A stretch of DNA of 64,000 nucleotides, taken from positions 62,001 through 126,000 of the forward strand of contig CAWHNT010000038.1 in assembly GCA_963830775.1 (NCBI GenBank), written 5' to 3'. The translations under genes were made by a program, and so were the position numbers. Of the stretch, positions 43,821 through 53,312 are shown piece after piece. The stretch comes from CAWHNT01 sp963830775. Lineage in GTDB: Bacteria > Pseudomonadota > Alphaproteobacteria > Geminicoccales > Geminicoccaceae. Each line of letters starts with the position of its first letter. Within the stretch, counting starts at the first letter, position 1. Under the pieces are notes generated by a model that was not told the DNA's origin, searched no databases, and saw only the letters and a program-made list of their open reading frames with translations.

Positions 43821-45140
43821 TCAGTCGGCCGCGGGCAGGTAGACCGTGAAGGTGCTGCCCTGACCGAGCCCGCTCTGGATCGCGAGATGGCCCTGGTGGC
43901 GGCGCAGGATGTGCTTGACGATGGCGAGCCCGAGGCCGGTGCCGCGGAGCTTGCGCGAGCGCGCGCTGTCGACGCGGTAGAAGCGCTCGGTGAGGCGGGG
44001 GATGTGCTCCCGGGCGATCCCGGGGCCCTCGTCCTGCACGGCGACCCGCACGCAAGGGCGGCCGGCCGCAGGGCCGGCAGCGGCCGGAGCCGCCGCCACG
44101 GCCTCGGCCGTGATCCGCACCATCTGCCCCTCGCCGCCATACTTGATCGCGTTGTCGATCAGGTTGACGAAGAGCTGATGCAGCTGGTCGGGATCGCAGA
44201 CGATCAGGGGCAGGTCGGCCGGGATGGAAGCCACGAGCCGCACCTTGGCGCCCGCCGCCACCGCGTACATCCGCTCGATCACCTGCTCCAGGAGTGCCTT
44301 GGGCTCGCAGCGCTCGGTCGGCGGCTGACGGGCGGCGAGCTCGATCCGCGACAGGGAGAGCAGGTCGTCGACGAGCCGGGTCATCCGGGCGGCCTCGCCC
44401 GCCAGCAGCTCCAGGAACATCTCGCGGCCCTTGGCATCGTGACGCGCCGGCCCGCGCAGCGTCTCGACGATGCCCAGGATCGAGGCCAGGGGGTTGCGGA
44501 TCTCATGGCTGGCATTGGCCACGAAGTCCGAGCGCATCCGCTCGATCATCACCTGCTCGGTCTGCTCGCGCAGGGCCACGAGCACGCCCGGCCCCTCCTC
44601 GCCGAGGTCGAGGGGCTCGACCCGGGCGCTGAACAGGCGCTGGCGATAGAGCGTGGGCGTGAAGGTGACATTGCTGGCGGTGCCGGCCTCGAGCGTGCCG
44701 CGCACCGCCGCCAGCACGCCGGGATCGCGCAAGACCCGGGCCAGGGGCAGGCGTCGGTTCTCGATGCCGAAATCGCGCCGGGCCGCGGCGTTGACCCGGA
44801 TCACGTCGAGCCGCGCGTCGATCACCAGGATCGGGTCCGGCACCGCCTCGAGCACCGAAGCCAGTGTCCGATCCTGCGCCTCGATCCGCAGCTCGTGCCG
44901 GCGCAGAAGCTCGGCGAGCTCGGCGGCGGGGCGAACCAGCGGCCCGGGCAGCCCCGCCACGGATGCGCCCGGCGCCTCGGCCAGCCGGTCGAGCCAGGCC
45001 GCAAGCCTGCCCAGCTGATGCAGCTGCCACATGGAGAGGGCTGCCGCCGCGAGAACGCTGGCGAGCCATCCAACGACAAACGTCCCGGCGCCGATCACGC
45101 CGACGGCCAGGAGCGCTGCCAGCACCACGAACGCCGGCAC
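43821..45140 (-). CDS. phoR: Phosphate regulon sensor kinase PhoR
   Basis: A 439-residue membrane kinase as read from GTG 45140. Two membrane helices (PAFVVLAALLAVGVIGAG, TFVVGWLASVLAAAALSMW), a PAS domain (about 88-190), HisKA with FVANASHEIRNPLASILG (His212; HEIRNP instead of the usual HELRTP), and an ATPase domain with FVNLIDNAIKYGG, VQDEGPGI, FYRVD and GTGLGLAIVKHIL. The true start is more likely ATG 45244, which has GGAGG upstream; from there the frame runs 14 codons (MSKPPGPARSG) and would join the phoR frame if one G were missing from the run near 45210. First gene of the pst-pho operon. Confidence 0.93.
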   Translation of the reverse strand: MPAFVVLAALLAVGVIGAGTFVVGWLASVLAAAALSMWQLHQLGRLAAWLDRLAEAPGASVAGLPGPLVRPAAELAELLRRHELRIEAQDRTLASVLEAVPDPILVIDARLDVIRVNAAARRDFGIENRRLPLARVLRDPGVLAAVRGTLEAGTASNVTFTPTLYRQRLFSARVEPLDLGEEGPGVLVALREQTEQVMIERMRSDFVANASHEIRNPLASILGIVETLRGPARHDAKGREMFLELLAGEAARMTRLVDDLLSLSRIELAARQPPTERCEPKALLEQVIERMYAVAAGAKVRLVASIPADLPLIVCDPDQLHQLFVNLIDNAIKYGGEGQMVRITAEAVAAAPAAAGPAAGRPCVRVAVQDEGPGIAREHIPRLTERFYRVDSARSRKLRGTGLGLAIVKHILRRHQGHLAIQSGLGQGSTFTVYLPAAD

Positions 45141-45294
45141 GCTGCCGAGCAGGCTCGCGCCTGCCAGGGCCCCTGGCGCCTTGAGGAGCTCGCGCAGGCT
45201 CAGGGGCGATGCCCCGAACGGGCAGGACCGGGCGGCTTGCTCATCCGTGCCTCCATGAAAGACCGCGCCAGGCGCCAGGCCGATGCGGGTGTTC

Positions 45295-46902
45295 CTACCG
45301 GTTCGGCGGGACCGCCGCGAGCGCCCGCGGCTTCTGCATGAGCGGCCAGAGCAGGAGGGCCGCGAGGTAGAGGACGGAGAGGCCCAGGAAGGCGTCGTTG
45401 AAGGTGAGGACCTGGGCTTGGCACTCGACGATGCGGGCGACCTGGCGCAAGGCCGCGAGCTCGGCGTCGCCGGGGAGGAGGGAGGAGAAGCGGGCGGCCA
45501 GCGTGTCGAGGGTGGCCTGGACCTCGGGGCGGGTCGGGTCGATCCGGGCGGCCAGATGGTTCCAGTGCAGCTGCTCGCGATGGTCGATCAGGGTGTTGAG
45601 GAGGGCCAGGCCCACGGCACCGCCCAGGTTGCGGGTGAGATTGAAGACGCCGCTCGCGTTCTTGAGCTCGTGCGGCGGCAGGGTGGCGAGCGACAGGCGG
45701 TTGATCGGGATGAAGCAGAACAGGAGGGCGACGCCGCGCAGCGCCTGCGGCAAGGCGAGGTCGGCGAAGCCGCTCTCGCTGGTGAGGAAGCTGTTGAGAT
45801 AGAGGCCCAGGGCGAAGAGGGCGAAGCCGATCGCCAGCAGGGCGCGCAGGTCGACACGGGTGGAGAGGCGGGCGGCGATGGGGGCGGTGATGAACTGGGC
45901 GATGCCGGTCACCGCCATGACATAGCCGATGTCCAAGGCCGTGTAGTGGCGCACACGGCCGAGGAACAGCGGCAGCAGGAAGACCGCGCCATAGAGGCCG
46001 ATGCCCAGCACGAAGCTGAACAGGCTGCCGATGGCGAAGTTGCGGTTCCTGAAGCAGCGCAGATCGACGATCGGGTTGTAGTGGGTGAGCACGCGCCAGA
46101 AGAAGAGGGCGGCCCCGGCGAGCATGACGAAGGCCAGGGCGCGCACGGTCCCGTCGGCCAGCCAGTCCTGGTCCGGGCCCTCGTCGAGCACGAACTCGAG
46201 GCTGCCCAGGAACGCCGCCATGGCGACGAGGCCGATCCAGTCGAAGCCTTCGAGCAGCGACCAGTCGGGGCGGTCGATGTCGAGGAACGAGAGGACGCCG
46301 ACGGTGACGACGATCCCGGGCACCAGGTTGACCAGGAACAGCCAGTGCCAGGAGAAGGTGGTGGTGAGCCAGCCGCCCAGCGTCGGGCCCAGCGTCGGCG
46401 CCAGCGTGGCGACGAGGCCGACGATGGCCGACATGGTGACCTGCCGGTCGCGCGGGAAGATCAGGTAGGCGCTGGAGAAGACGGTGGGGATCATGGCCCC
46501 GCCCAGAAAGCCCTGGAGGGCCCGGGCGGCGATCATCGCCCCCAGCGTGTCGACGAAGGCGCAGGCGATGCTGGCTGCTGTGAAGCCTGCGGCCGAGAGC
46601 ACGAACAGGAGGCGGGTCGAGAGCAGCCGGGCGAGGAAGCCCGAGAGCGGGATCATCACCACCTCGGCGATGAGGTAGGAGGTCTGCACCCAGGCGATCT
46701 CGTCCGGTGCCGCCGAGAGCCCGCCCTGGATCTCGCCCAGCGAGCTGGCGACGATCTGGATGTCCAGGATCGCCATGAACATGCCGACGACCATGAACAC
46801 CCAGCCCAGCCGGTTGCGGAGCGAGAAGAGCTGGGCGGCGGTCGGTGCGGCTGCCGGAGCGCGCCGGTGGCGGCGGCCGCGAAGGGCGTATCGGCCGGGC
46901 AA
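45295..46902 (-). CDS. emrB: MFS efflux permease, DHA2 family (EmrB-like)
   Basis: A 535-residue, 14-helix major facilitator. The DHA2 signature is clear: FMVVGMFMAILDIQIVASSL (motif D1), WVQTSYLIAEVVMIPLSGFL, ALQGFLGGAMIPTVFSSAYL and LGPTLGGWLTTTFSWHWLFL. With EmrA and an outer-membrane channel it expels hydrophobic drugs. The open frame starts at TTG 46902, but an ATG at 46922, overlapping the emrA stop, opens a neighbouring frame with plausible N-terminal sequence (MAAALELARPIRPS), so a one-base shift near 46860 may hide the true start. Transcribed after emrA. Confidence 0.9.
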   Translation of the reverse strand: MPGRYALRGRRHRRAPAAAPTAAQLFSLRNRLGWVFMVVGMFMAILDIQIVASSLGEIQGGLSAAPDEIAWVQTSYLIAEVVMIPLSGFLARLLSTRLLFVLSAAGFTAASIACAFVDTLGAMIAARALQGFLGGAMIPTVFSSAYLIFPRDRQVTMSAIVGLVATLAPTLGPTLGGWLTTTFSWHWLFLVNLVPGIVVTVGVLSFLDIDRPDWSLLEGFDWIGLVAMAAFLGSLEFVLDEGPDQDWLADGTVRALAFVMLAGAALFFWRVLTHYNPIVDLRCFRNRNFAIGSLFSFVLGIGLYGAVFLLPLFLGRVRHYTALDIGYVMAVTGIAQFITAPIAARLSTRVDLRALLAIGFALFALGLYLNSFLTSESGFADLALPQALRGVALLFCFIPINRLSLATLPPHELKNASGVFNLTRNLGGAVGLALLNTLIDHREQLHWNHLAARIDPTRPEVQATLDTLAARFSSLLPGDAELAALRQVARIVECQAQVLTFNDAFLGLSVLYLAALLLWPLMQKPRALAAVPPNR

Positions 46903-46923
46903 GCTCGAGGGCGGCCGCCATGC

Positions 46924-48009
46924 TCAGCGCACCGGTGCCGCCTCGGCGCGCCCGATCGGGGCCGTGGCGACGTCGTGCCGGCCCTGCCGTCGGTCGGCCG
47001 TGACCACGACCGAGAGGCCGGGGCGGAGCAGCCCGGTCAGCGGGTTGGTCAGCGGCAGCCTGATCCGCACCGGCACCCGCTGCACCACCTTGGTGAAGTT
47101 GCCGGTGGCGTTCTCGGGCGGCAGCAGGCTGAAGGTCGAGCCCGAGGCCGGGGCCAGGCTCTCGATCGTGCCGGTGAGCGGTGTCTCGGGGTAGGCGTCG
47201 ACCTCGAGCCGGACCTCGTCGCCGACCCGCATCCCGGCCAGCTGGGTCTCCTTGAAGTTCGCCTCGACATAGAGCTCGTCCAGCGGGACGATGGTCATCA
47301 GCTGCTGGCCGACCTTCAGATAGTCGCCGACCTGGACCCGCTTGTTGCCGATCACCCCGTCGATGGGTGCGCGCAGCGTGGCATGCTCGAGGTCGATCCG
47401 GGCCAGCTCCAGTGCCGCCTGCGCCATGGCCCGCTCGGCCTCCGCCGTGGCGCGGGCCGCGTCGATGACCGCGATCTGGTCGCGGGCGGCCTCGAGCGAG
47501 GCCTCGGCGGCGGCGACGGCGGCCCGGGCCCGGTCGGCATCGACCCGCGCCTGGCCCAGCGTCTGCTCGCTGGCGTTGCGGCGCTCGGCAAGCCGGCTGT
47601 AGCGCTCGAAGTCGCTCTGGGTCCAGCTCGCCTGGGCGGCAGCGCTCGCGAGCGTGGCCTCGGCCTCGCGGATGCGGGTGGCCTGCACCTTCAGCTGGCT
47701 CTGGGCCGTGGCGATCGCCGCCTCGCGGCTGCGCAGCGCCGCCGCCGCCTCGTCCACCCGCGCCCGCAGGTCCCGGTCGTCCAGGCGCAGCAGCACCTCG
47801 CCGTGCCGCACCGGCCGGTTCTCGACGGCCTCGATGCCGGCCACATAGCCCGCGATCCTGGGCGAGATGACCGACAGGTCGCCCTCCACATAGGCGTTGT
47901 CGGTGGTCTCCAGGAAGCGCAGCTCCGTCCACCAGTACCACCCGCCGAAACCGGCAGCGGCCAGCAAGAGCAGCAGAACGGGAAGGCCCAGGCTCTTCTT
48001 CATTGCCAT
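46924..48009 (-). CDS. emrA: HlyD family efflux periplasmic adaptor (EmrA-like)
   Basis: A 361-residue membrane fusion protein. One N-terminal helix (GLPVLLLLLAAAGFGGWYWW), then LETTDNAYVEGDLSVISPRI and VAGIEAVENRPVRHGEVLLR, the EmrA-type barrel/lipoyl start; a long helical hairpin (about 80-200) rich in Ala and Arg; then ATLRAPIDGVIGNKRVQVGD and IVPLDELYVEANFKETQLAG. It connects the EmrB pump to a TolC-like channel. No regulator gene is adjacent; the 119 bases upstream hold no visible operator. Confidence 0.9.
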   Translation of the reverse strand: MAMKKSLGLPVLLLLLAAAGFGGWYWWTELRFLETTDNAYVEGDLSVISPRIAGYVAGIEAVENRPVRHGEVLLRLDDRDLRARVDEAAAALRSREAAIATAQSQLKVQATRIREAEATLASAAAQASWTQSDFERYSRLAERRNASEQTLGQARVDADRARAAVAAAEASLEAARDQIAVIDAARATAEAERAMAQAALELARIDLEHATLRAPIDGVIGNKRVQVGDYLKVGQQLMTIVPLDELYVEANFKETQLAGMRVGDEVRLEVDAYPETPLTGTIESLAPASGSTFSLLPPENATGNFTKVVQRVPVRIRLPLTNPLTGLLRPGLSVVVTADRRQGRHDVATAPIGRAEAAPVR

Positions 48010-48128
48010 CCAGGCGACGACCGGCCCGATACCGAGCCATCAACGAGCCTGCGCACGATAGACGGGGTTTCTCTACTTTCAAGCTAGCAGCGCGACCCGA
48101 AAGCCGACGCGGACGTTAGCTGGTCCGG

Positions 48129-49256
48129 CTATGGCGCCTTGGTCGCAAACAGGAACTCGCGCCCGACCTTCACCCGAGGCTCGCCGTCATAGGCGATCAC
48201 GTCGGCCGTGGCGTAGGTCTCGGTCCAGCGCTCGGGCAGGAAGCTGCCGGTGCCGATGATGTCGATGGGCGCCTTCACGCTCGCCATCAGCTTGCACTTG
48301 GAGGGGCCGAAGCCCGAGCTGGCGATGATCTTGACCCTGTCGTAGCCGGCGGCATCCAGGCGCTCGCGGGCGTGATAGATGCCGGCGGCGGTGACACCTG
48401 TCCCGGTCAGCCAGCGCAGCTCCTCCTCGCTGCGGTAGGTGCGGATCGCCTGCGGCGCGTGACGTTCCAGCACGTCGTAGCTCGCGGCCACGTCCAGGCC
48501 CTCGACGAAGCGGCCGCCATGGGTGTCGAGGCGGATGCCGAGGCGGCCTGCCGCCGCGAGGTCCGGGAAGCGGGCGCAGACCTCGAGCGCGTCGCTGATC
48601 TCGCGCCCGAAATAGTCGACCAGCACGTAGAGCGGGTCGTCGGGGAAGGCCTCCTGGAACATCTCGGCCGCGCGCAGCGTGCTGCCCGCATAGCCGATCA
48701 GCGCGTGCGGCATGGTGCCGAGCCCGCGCGCCTGGCCGAAATAGTGCGCCGTCGAATCGCTGGCATTGCCGACGAAGCCCTTGGCCCCCGTCTCCTTGCG
48801 GGCGCGCGCCGAGCCCACGCTCGCGGCATAGGCCATCATCTCGGCCATCTCGGCCCCGGCACAGTGCCGCGCGTCCATGGCGAGGAAGCCGACGTAAGGC
48901 AGGTCGGTCGCCATGGTGTAGGCGTTGAAGGCGGCCACGCAGGCCGGCCCCAGCTTCTGCAGCAGGATGGTCTCGAGGTCGACCAGATGGCGGAACGAGC
49001 CCGTGATGTACATCATCGGCTCGCCCGCACCGACCCAGCTGCCCTCGGGATGCACGGTGTCGATCGCGACCTCGGCCCCGCGCTCCCGCTGCACCGTGTG
49101 CAGCCAGTCGAGCGCCAGCCTGGGCGCCGAGATCACCGGCCGGCGCATGAAGACGGCGTAGGTCACCTTGCAGTCACCGAACCGCTCGACGATCGACTTC
49201 GTCTTGACGAAGTACTTGTCGGTGAAGCGGGCGATCTCGCCGTTCTCGGGGTGCAT
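48129..49256 (-). CDS. Nicotinate phosphoribosyltransferase family protein
   Basis: A 375-residue enzyme of the NAPRT/quinolinate phosphoribosyltransferase fold. Features are FTDKYFVKTKSIVERFGDCK, VFMRRPVISAPRLALDWLHT, AFNAYTMATDLPYVGFLAMD, GFVGNASDSTAHYFGQARGL, LVDYFGREISDALEVCARFP and a phosphate-binding KIIASSGFGPSKCKLM. It would make nicotinate mononucleotide for NAD salvage. The start ATG 49256 overlaps the stop of a broken Uma2-like gene (TGATG), and no ribosome site is obvious. The subgroup is not E. coli PncB itself, so I give no symbol. Confidence 0.82.
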   Translation of the reverse strand: MHPENGEIARFTDKYFVKTKSIVERFGDCKVTYAVFMRRPVISAPRLALDWLHTVQRERGAEVAIDTVHPEGSWVGAGEPMMYITGSFRHLVDLETILLQKLGPACVAAFNAYTMATDLPYVGFLAMDARHCAGAEMAEMMAYAASVGSARARKETGAKGFVGNASDSTAHYFGQARGLGTMPHALIGYAGSTLRAAEMFQEAFPDDPLYVLVDYFGREISDALEVCARFPDLAAAGRLGIRLDTHGGRFVEGLDVAASYDVLERHAPQAIRTYRSEEELRWLTGTGVTAAGIYHARERLDAAGYDRVKIIASSGFGPSKCKLMASVKAPIDIIGTGSFLPERWTETYATADVIAYDGEPRVKVGREFLFATKAP

Positions 49257-49552
49257 CAGCGTTCGCCCATTCTAAGGCTGTCGGCGGCCTGGAACTCCAC
49301 GCCGAGAGTAGATCTCGTCGAGGACCAGCTCAGCACCGAGACCAGGCAGCGGCACAGCGCCACCGGCGAAGTCCGACGGAAGCCGTGCGTCAAAGGCACG
49401 GAAGATATTGCAGGTTATCTCTGCATGCGGCCGGACGGCAGCGGCAGAGCTATCGGCCGCCCTCCGACGAGCTCGTAGCGTGTATCGGAGCCGTCCTCCC
49501 AGTGCACAAACTGGGCAACGGTCATTCGCAAGTCTGGCGAGGCTTGGGCCAT
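49256..49552 (-). pseudogene. Uma2 family endonuclease remnant with internal deletion and frame shifts
   Basis: From ATG 49552 the sequence reads MAQASPDLRMTVAQFVHWED and TRYELVGGRPIALPLPSG, a typical Uma2 (DUF820, PD-(D/E)XK fold) start. Then the frame moves near 49430 (HAEITCNIFRAFDARLPSDF) and again near 49290 (VEFQAADSLRMGER, stop overlapping the NAPRT start). Only about 98 codons remain of a usual 180-200, and the central APDV-type catalytic core is missing, so an internal deletion has occurred. It cannot be an active nuclease. No other gene is seen in 49257-49636. Confidence 0.55.
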
Positions 49553-49636
49553 TGGCTCCGTGCGTCCGACAGCCGTCACGACCGACCGGAGCTAAGGAGC
49601 GCTTCCAGGATAAGTCAACGACACCACTGTCCCACC

Positions 49637-50302
49637 CTAGCCGGAAGGGATCCTGGCCCTGCCCGCCGGAACCGCATCGAGCATGCGCACGACGAGCCGA
49701 TGCAGCTCGCCCTTGGCCTGCCATTCGGGCGGGGTGACGGCCAGCAGCGCCTTCTCGATCAGCCCCCGGATCCCCAGCGCCTCCCGGATCACCGGCGAGT
49801 TCCGGGTCACCCCGCCGGAGGTGCCGACGATCGAGCGGCACCATCCCGCGTCCCGGCTGCGGTAGGACCGGCAGGCCAGCGGCCGGTCCTCGTAGACCGA
49901 GCAGGCCCCGCTCGCCTCGTCCAGGAACGCGCACGGCACCCCGGCCTTGAGACGCCCGGCGGCATCGAGCCTGGCGACCCGCTTCGCCGTCTCCCGTACC
50001 CGCACCTCGAGCCGCGGGTCCCGCCGCGCCCGATGGGCCAGGCGCACGGCCTCGGCAGGCCGGATCTCGACCTCCAGCCCGCGGCAGCACCAGGAGCAGC
50101 CGACATGGCAGGCGCCCTGCTCGACCTTCGGCGGCGCCAGGTTGCGCTCCAGCGTGTCGCGCGCCAGCTCCCAGGCCGCAAGCGCCCGCCGATGCCCCTC
50201 GAGCCCGCCCAGCCTGGCCTCGAACGCCCGCGCCAGCTCCGCCGGATCCCCGGTCCGGCGGATCTCGGTGCTGGCAGGCTCCGGCGAGCCGGGTCCGGCC
50301 AC
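49637..50302 (-). CDS. YkgJ family cysteine cluster protein
   Basis: A 221-residue protein from GTG 50302, nine bases after the DAHP synthase stop; the start is uncertain. It holds the YkgJ/UPF0153 pattern of Cys pairs that may bind zinc or an Fe-S cluster: ACHVGCSWCCRG near residue 65, GVPCAFLDEASGACSVYEDR, PLACRSYRSRDAGWC. The function of the family is unknown. It is the last gene of a run gor-aroG-ykgJ on the minus strand. Confidence 0.78.
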   Translation of the reverse strand: MAGPGSPEPASTEIRRTGDPAELARAFEARLGGLEGHRRALAAWELARDTLERNLAPPKVEQGACHVGCSWCCRGLEVEIRPAEAVRLAHRARRDPRLEVRVRETAKRVARLDAAGRLKAGVPCAFLDEASGACSVYEDRPLACRSYRSRDAGWCRSIVGTSGGVTRNSPVIREALGIRGLIEKALLAVTPPEWQAKGELHRLVVRMLDAVPAGRARIPSG

Positions 50303-50310
50303 AGGCTGGA

Positions 50311-51681
50311 TCAGCTCGCCGCCCGCAGCGCCTCCCGCTCCTCCTTCAGCGCCTCCGCCATGAGGAACGCCAGCTCCAGGCTCTGCTGGGCGTTGAGGCG
50401 GGGGTCGCAGTAGGTGTGGTAGCGGTCCTTCAAGGTAGCGTCCGTGATCGCCTGGGCGCCGCCGGTGCATTCGGTGACGTCCTGGCCGGTCATCTCGACA
50501 TGGATGCCGCCGGCATGGGTGCCCTCCGCCTTGTGGATGGCGAAGAAGCTCCTGACCTCGGCCAGGATGCGGTCGAACGGCCGGGTCTTGTAGCCGCTCG
50601 AGGACTTGACCGTGTTGCCGTGCATGGGATCGCAGGCCCAGACCACGTTGCGGCCGTCGCGCTGCAGGGCACGGATCAAGGGCGGCAGATGACGCTCGAT
50701 CTTGTCCCAGCCCATGCGGCTGATGAGCATGAGGCGGCCGGGCTCGTTCTCCGGGTTGAGCACGTCGCACAGGCGCAGGAGGTCCTCGGCCGGCAAGCTC
50801 GGCCCGGCCTTGAGGCCGATCGGGTTGGCGATGCCGCGGCAGAACTCGACATGCGCCCCGTCGAGCTGCCGGGTGCGGTCGCCGACCCAGACCAGGTGCG
50901 CACTCGTGTCGTACCAGCGGCCCGAGGTGCTATCGACCCGGGTCAGCGCCTGCTCGTAGCCCAGGAGCAGGGCCTCGTGGCTGGTGAAGAGCGTGGTGCG
51001 GGTGATCTCGGGCGTGCTGAGGTCGGTGACCCCGCAGGCGCGCATGAAGTCCAGCGCCTCGGTGATCCGGCCCGCCATGTCGCGGTAGCGCTCGCCCTGC
51101 GGGCTGCGGTCGAGGAAGCCCATGGTCCACTGGTGGACGCGGGTCAGCGAGGCATAGCCGCCCTGGGTGAAGGCGCGCAGCAGGTTGAGCGTGGCCGCCG
51201 ACTGCGAGTAGGCCTCGAGCTGCCGGCGCGGGTCGGGCTCGCGCGCGGCAGGCTCGAACTCGATCGCGTTGACGATGTCGCCGCGGTAGCTCGGCAGGAC
51301 AGTGCCGCCGATCTCCTCCATGTCGGACGAGCGGGGCTTGGCGAACTGGCCCGCCATCCGGCCCAGCTTCACGACGGGCAGGCCGGCGCCGAAGGTGAGG
51401 ACGACCGCCATCTGCAGGAGCACGCGCAAGGAATCGCGGATCTTGTCGGCGGCGAAGTCGGCAAAGGCCTCGGCACAGTCGCCGCCCTGGAGGACGAAGC
51501 CCTGGCCTGCGCACACCTCGGCCAGCTTGTCCTTGAGCGCCCGGCACTCGCCCGCGAACACGAGCGGGGGATAGCTCGCCAGACGCCGCTCCACGTCGGA
51601 GAGGATCCTGCCGTCGGCATAGGCCGGGATCTGGTGAGCCCGGCGGCTCCGCCAGCTGTCGGGCTGCCAGTCGCGTACCAT
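50311..51681 (-). CDS. Class II 3-deoxy-7-phosphoheptulonate synthase (DAHP synthase)
   Basis: A 456-residue plant-type enzyme for the first step of the shikimate pathway (phosphoenolpyruvate plus erythrose 4-phosphate). Diagnostic segments are PPLVFAGECRALKDKLAEVC, FVLQGGDCAEAFADF, LPSYRGDIVNAIEFEPAAR, TSHEALLLGYEQALTRVDS, WVGDRTRQLDGAHVEFCRGI, NPIGLKAGPS and VVWACDPMHGNTVKSSSGYK. The metal ligands Cys (GECR, GGDC), His and Glu are in these blocks. ATG 51681 has AGAGGAAG upstream and lies 20 bases after the gor stop. Confidence 0.95.
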   Translation of the reverse strand: MVRDWQPDSWRSRRAHQIPAYADGRILSDVERRLASYPPLVFAGECRALKDKLAEVCAGQGFVLQGGDCAEAFADFAADKIRDSLRVLLQMAVVLTFGAGLPVVKLGRMAGQFAKPRSSDMEEIGGTVLPSYRGDIVNAIEFEPAAREPDPRRQLEAYSQSAATLNLLRAFTQGGYASLTRVHQWTMGFLDRSPQGERYRDMAGRITEALDFMRACGVTDLSTPEITRTTLFTSHEALLLGYEQALTRVDSTSGRWYDTSAHLVWVGDRTRQLDGAHVEFCRGIANPIGLKAGPSLPAEDLLRLCDVLNPENEPGRLMLISRMGWDKIERHLPPLIRALQRDGRNVVWACDPMHGNTVKSSSGYKTRPFDRILAEVRSFFAIHKAEGTHAGGIHVEMTGQDVTECTGGAQAITDATLKDRYHTYCDPRLNAQQSLELAFLMAEALKEEREALRAAS

Positions 51682-51700
51682 GATCGATCTTCCTCTGAAG

Positions 51701-53103
51701 CTAGGCCGGTGCCGGCTGGTACATGGTGACGAACTCCTCGGCCGCCGTGGGGTGCAGGGCCACGGTGCGGTCGAAGTCGGCCTTGGTGGCGCCGGCGGTC
51801 AGCGCCACGGCAAAGCCCTGGATGATCTCGCCGGCATCGTCGCCCACCATGTGGCAGCCCAGCACCCGGTCGGTGCCGCGCTCGACCACGAGCTTCATCA
51901 TCGTCCGCCGCTCGGCGCCGGCCAGCGTGTAGAGCATCGGCCGGAAGCGGGTGCGGTAGACCACGATGTCGTGGCCCAGCGTGCGCGCGCGCTCCTCGCG
52001 TCAGCCCCACGGTCGAGGCCTGCGGCAGGCCGAACACGGCAGTCGGTGTGGTCGTATAGCAGACCTCGACCGGGTTGTCGTTGAACAGGCCCTCGGCCAG
52101 CGCCCGGCCCTCGGCGATGGCGATGGGGGTGAGATCGAAGCCCTCGCCGTCCAGGCTCGCCGCCGCATGGTTGCTGGCATCGCCCACGGCGAAGATGCCG
52201 GGCGTGCTGCTCCGGTACTGCCGGTCGACGCAGACGGCCCCCATCGGGTCGCGCTTCACGCCGTGCGCCTCGAGCCCGAGGCCGTCCGTGTTGGGCGCCG
52301 GCCTGCGCCCGGTGGCGAGGATCACCTTGTCCGCCTGCAACGGCCCGCCGCTGGTCTCGACGGTGAGCGCGTTGCCCTCCTTGCGGATCGCCAAGGGCAC
52401 GATGCCGCGGCGGATGGCGAGCCCGCCATGCTCGAGCTCGGCGGTCAGGCACTCGCGCAGCTCCTGGTCGAAGCCCCGAAGCGGGTACTCGCCGCGCAGC
52501 ATCAGCGTGGTCTCGCTGCCGAAAGCATGCAGGATCGAGGCGAGCTCGACCCCGATATAGCCCGCCCCGATGACCAGGAGCCGCTCCGGCAGCGGGTAGA
52601 CCTCCTCCAGGACCTCATCGGAGGTGACCGCCAGCTCGCTGCCCTCGAGCCCGTCCGGGACGTGCGGCCTGCCGCCGACGGCGACCAGCACGCGCGCGGA
52701 GGTCACGGTCTCGCCCGCAACTTCGACCCGGAACGCCTCCCCGTCCCGCTCCGGCTGCAGCCTTGCCTGGCCCTCGAACAGCCGCACGCCGGCACTCTCG
52801 AGCATGCGGATGTAGATTCCGTTGAGGCGGCTGATCTCGCGGTTGCGGTTCTCGAGCAGGCGCTCGAACGCCCGCTCCGGCGTCGCCGACATCCCAGCCA
52901 TAGGAGCCCGCAAGCCGGAAATACTCGGCGAAGTGCGCCCCGTAATGCATCAGCTTCTTGGGCACGCAGCCCCGGATCACGCAGGTGCCGCCGACCCGCG
53001 ACAATTCGGCGATCCCCACGCGCGCGCCATGGCTCGCCGCCCGCCGTGCGCAGGCGACACCGCCGGAACCGCCGCCGATGACGAAGAGGTCGAAATCCGC
53101 CAA
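51701..53103 (-). pseudogene. gor: Glutathione-disulfide reductase, two frame shifts
   Basis: From TTG 53103 the product begins MADFDLFVIGGGSGGVACAR and has the redox-active pair in GGTCVIRGCVPKKLMHYGAH. Near 52890 the frame shifts; it continues as RAFERLLENRNREISRLNGI and LLVIGAGYIGVELASILHAF (NAD(P)H site) to TAVFGLPQASTVGLT. A second shift near 52000 leads to the dimer interface (MLYTLAGAERRTMMKLVVER, then the catalytic HPTAAEEFVTMYQP). Correcting two bases restores a full-length Gor of about 467 residues. It recycles oxidised glutathione with NADPH. The good conservation of every segment argues for read errors over decay. Confidence 0.85.
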
Positions 53104-53258
53104 GATGCCTGCCCCGATCCGAGCGCGACGCCCTCCCCGGCGCCGCGGGGCCGCACCATGCGAGCAGGGCGTCCGGAAGGCAAGCGGAGAGGCTGGGGGA
53201 ATCCGGTCGGCACCCCCGCTCGACTGGACGATGCCGACGCAAAGCAACTATGGGTACA

Positions 53259-53289
53259 GGCGATGACCAGCATCGTCCGCGTCATTGCC
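53259..53289. promoter_or_regulatory. Inverted repeat upstream of the toxin-antitoxin pair
   Basis: GGCGATGAC (53259-53267) and GTCATTGCC (53281-53289) form an 8-of-9 inverted repeat around a smaller one (CGATG/CATCG), 24 bases before the mntA start. Toxin-antitoxin operons are commonly autoregulated at such sites; this is a positional inference. Confidence 0.3.
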
Positions 53290-53312
53290 GTGCGGCAGGC
53301 AGTACCGTGTCC

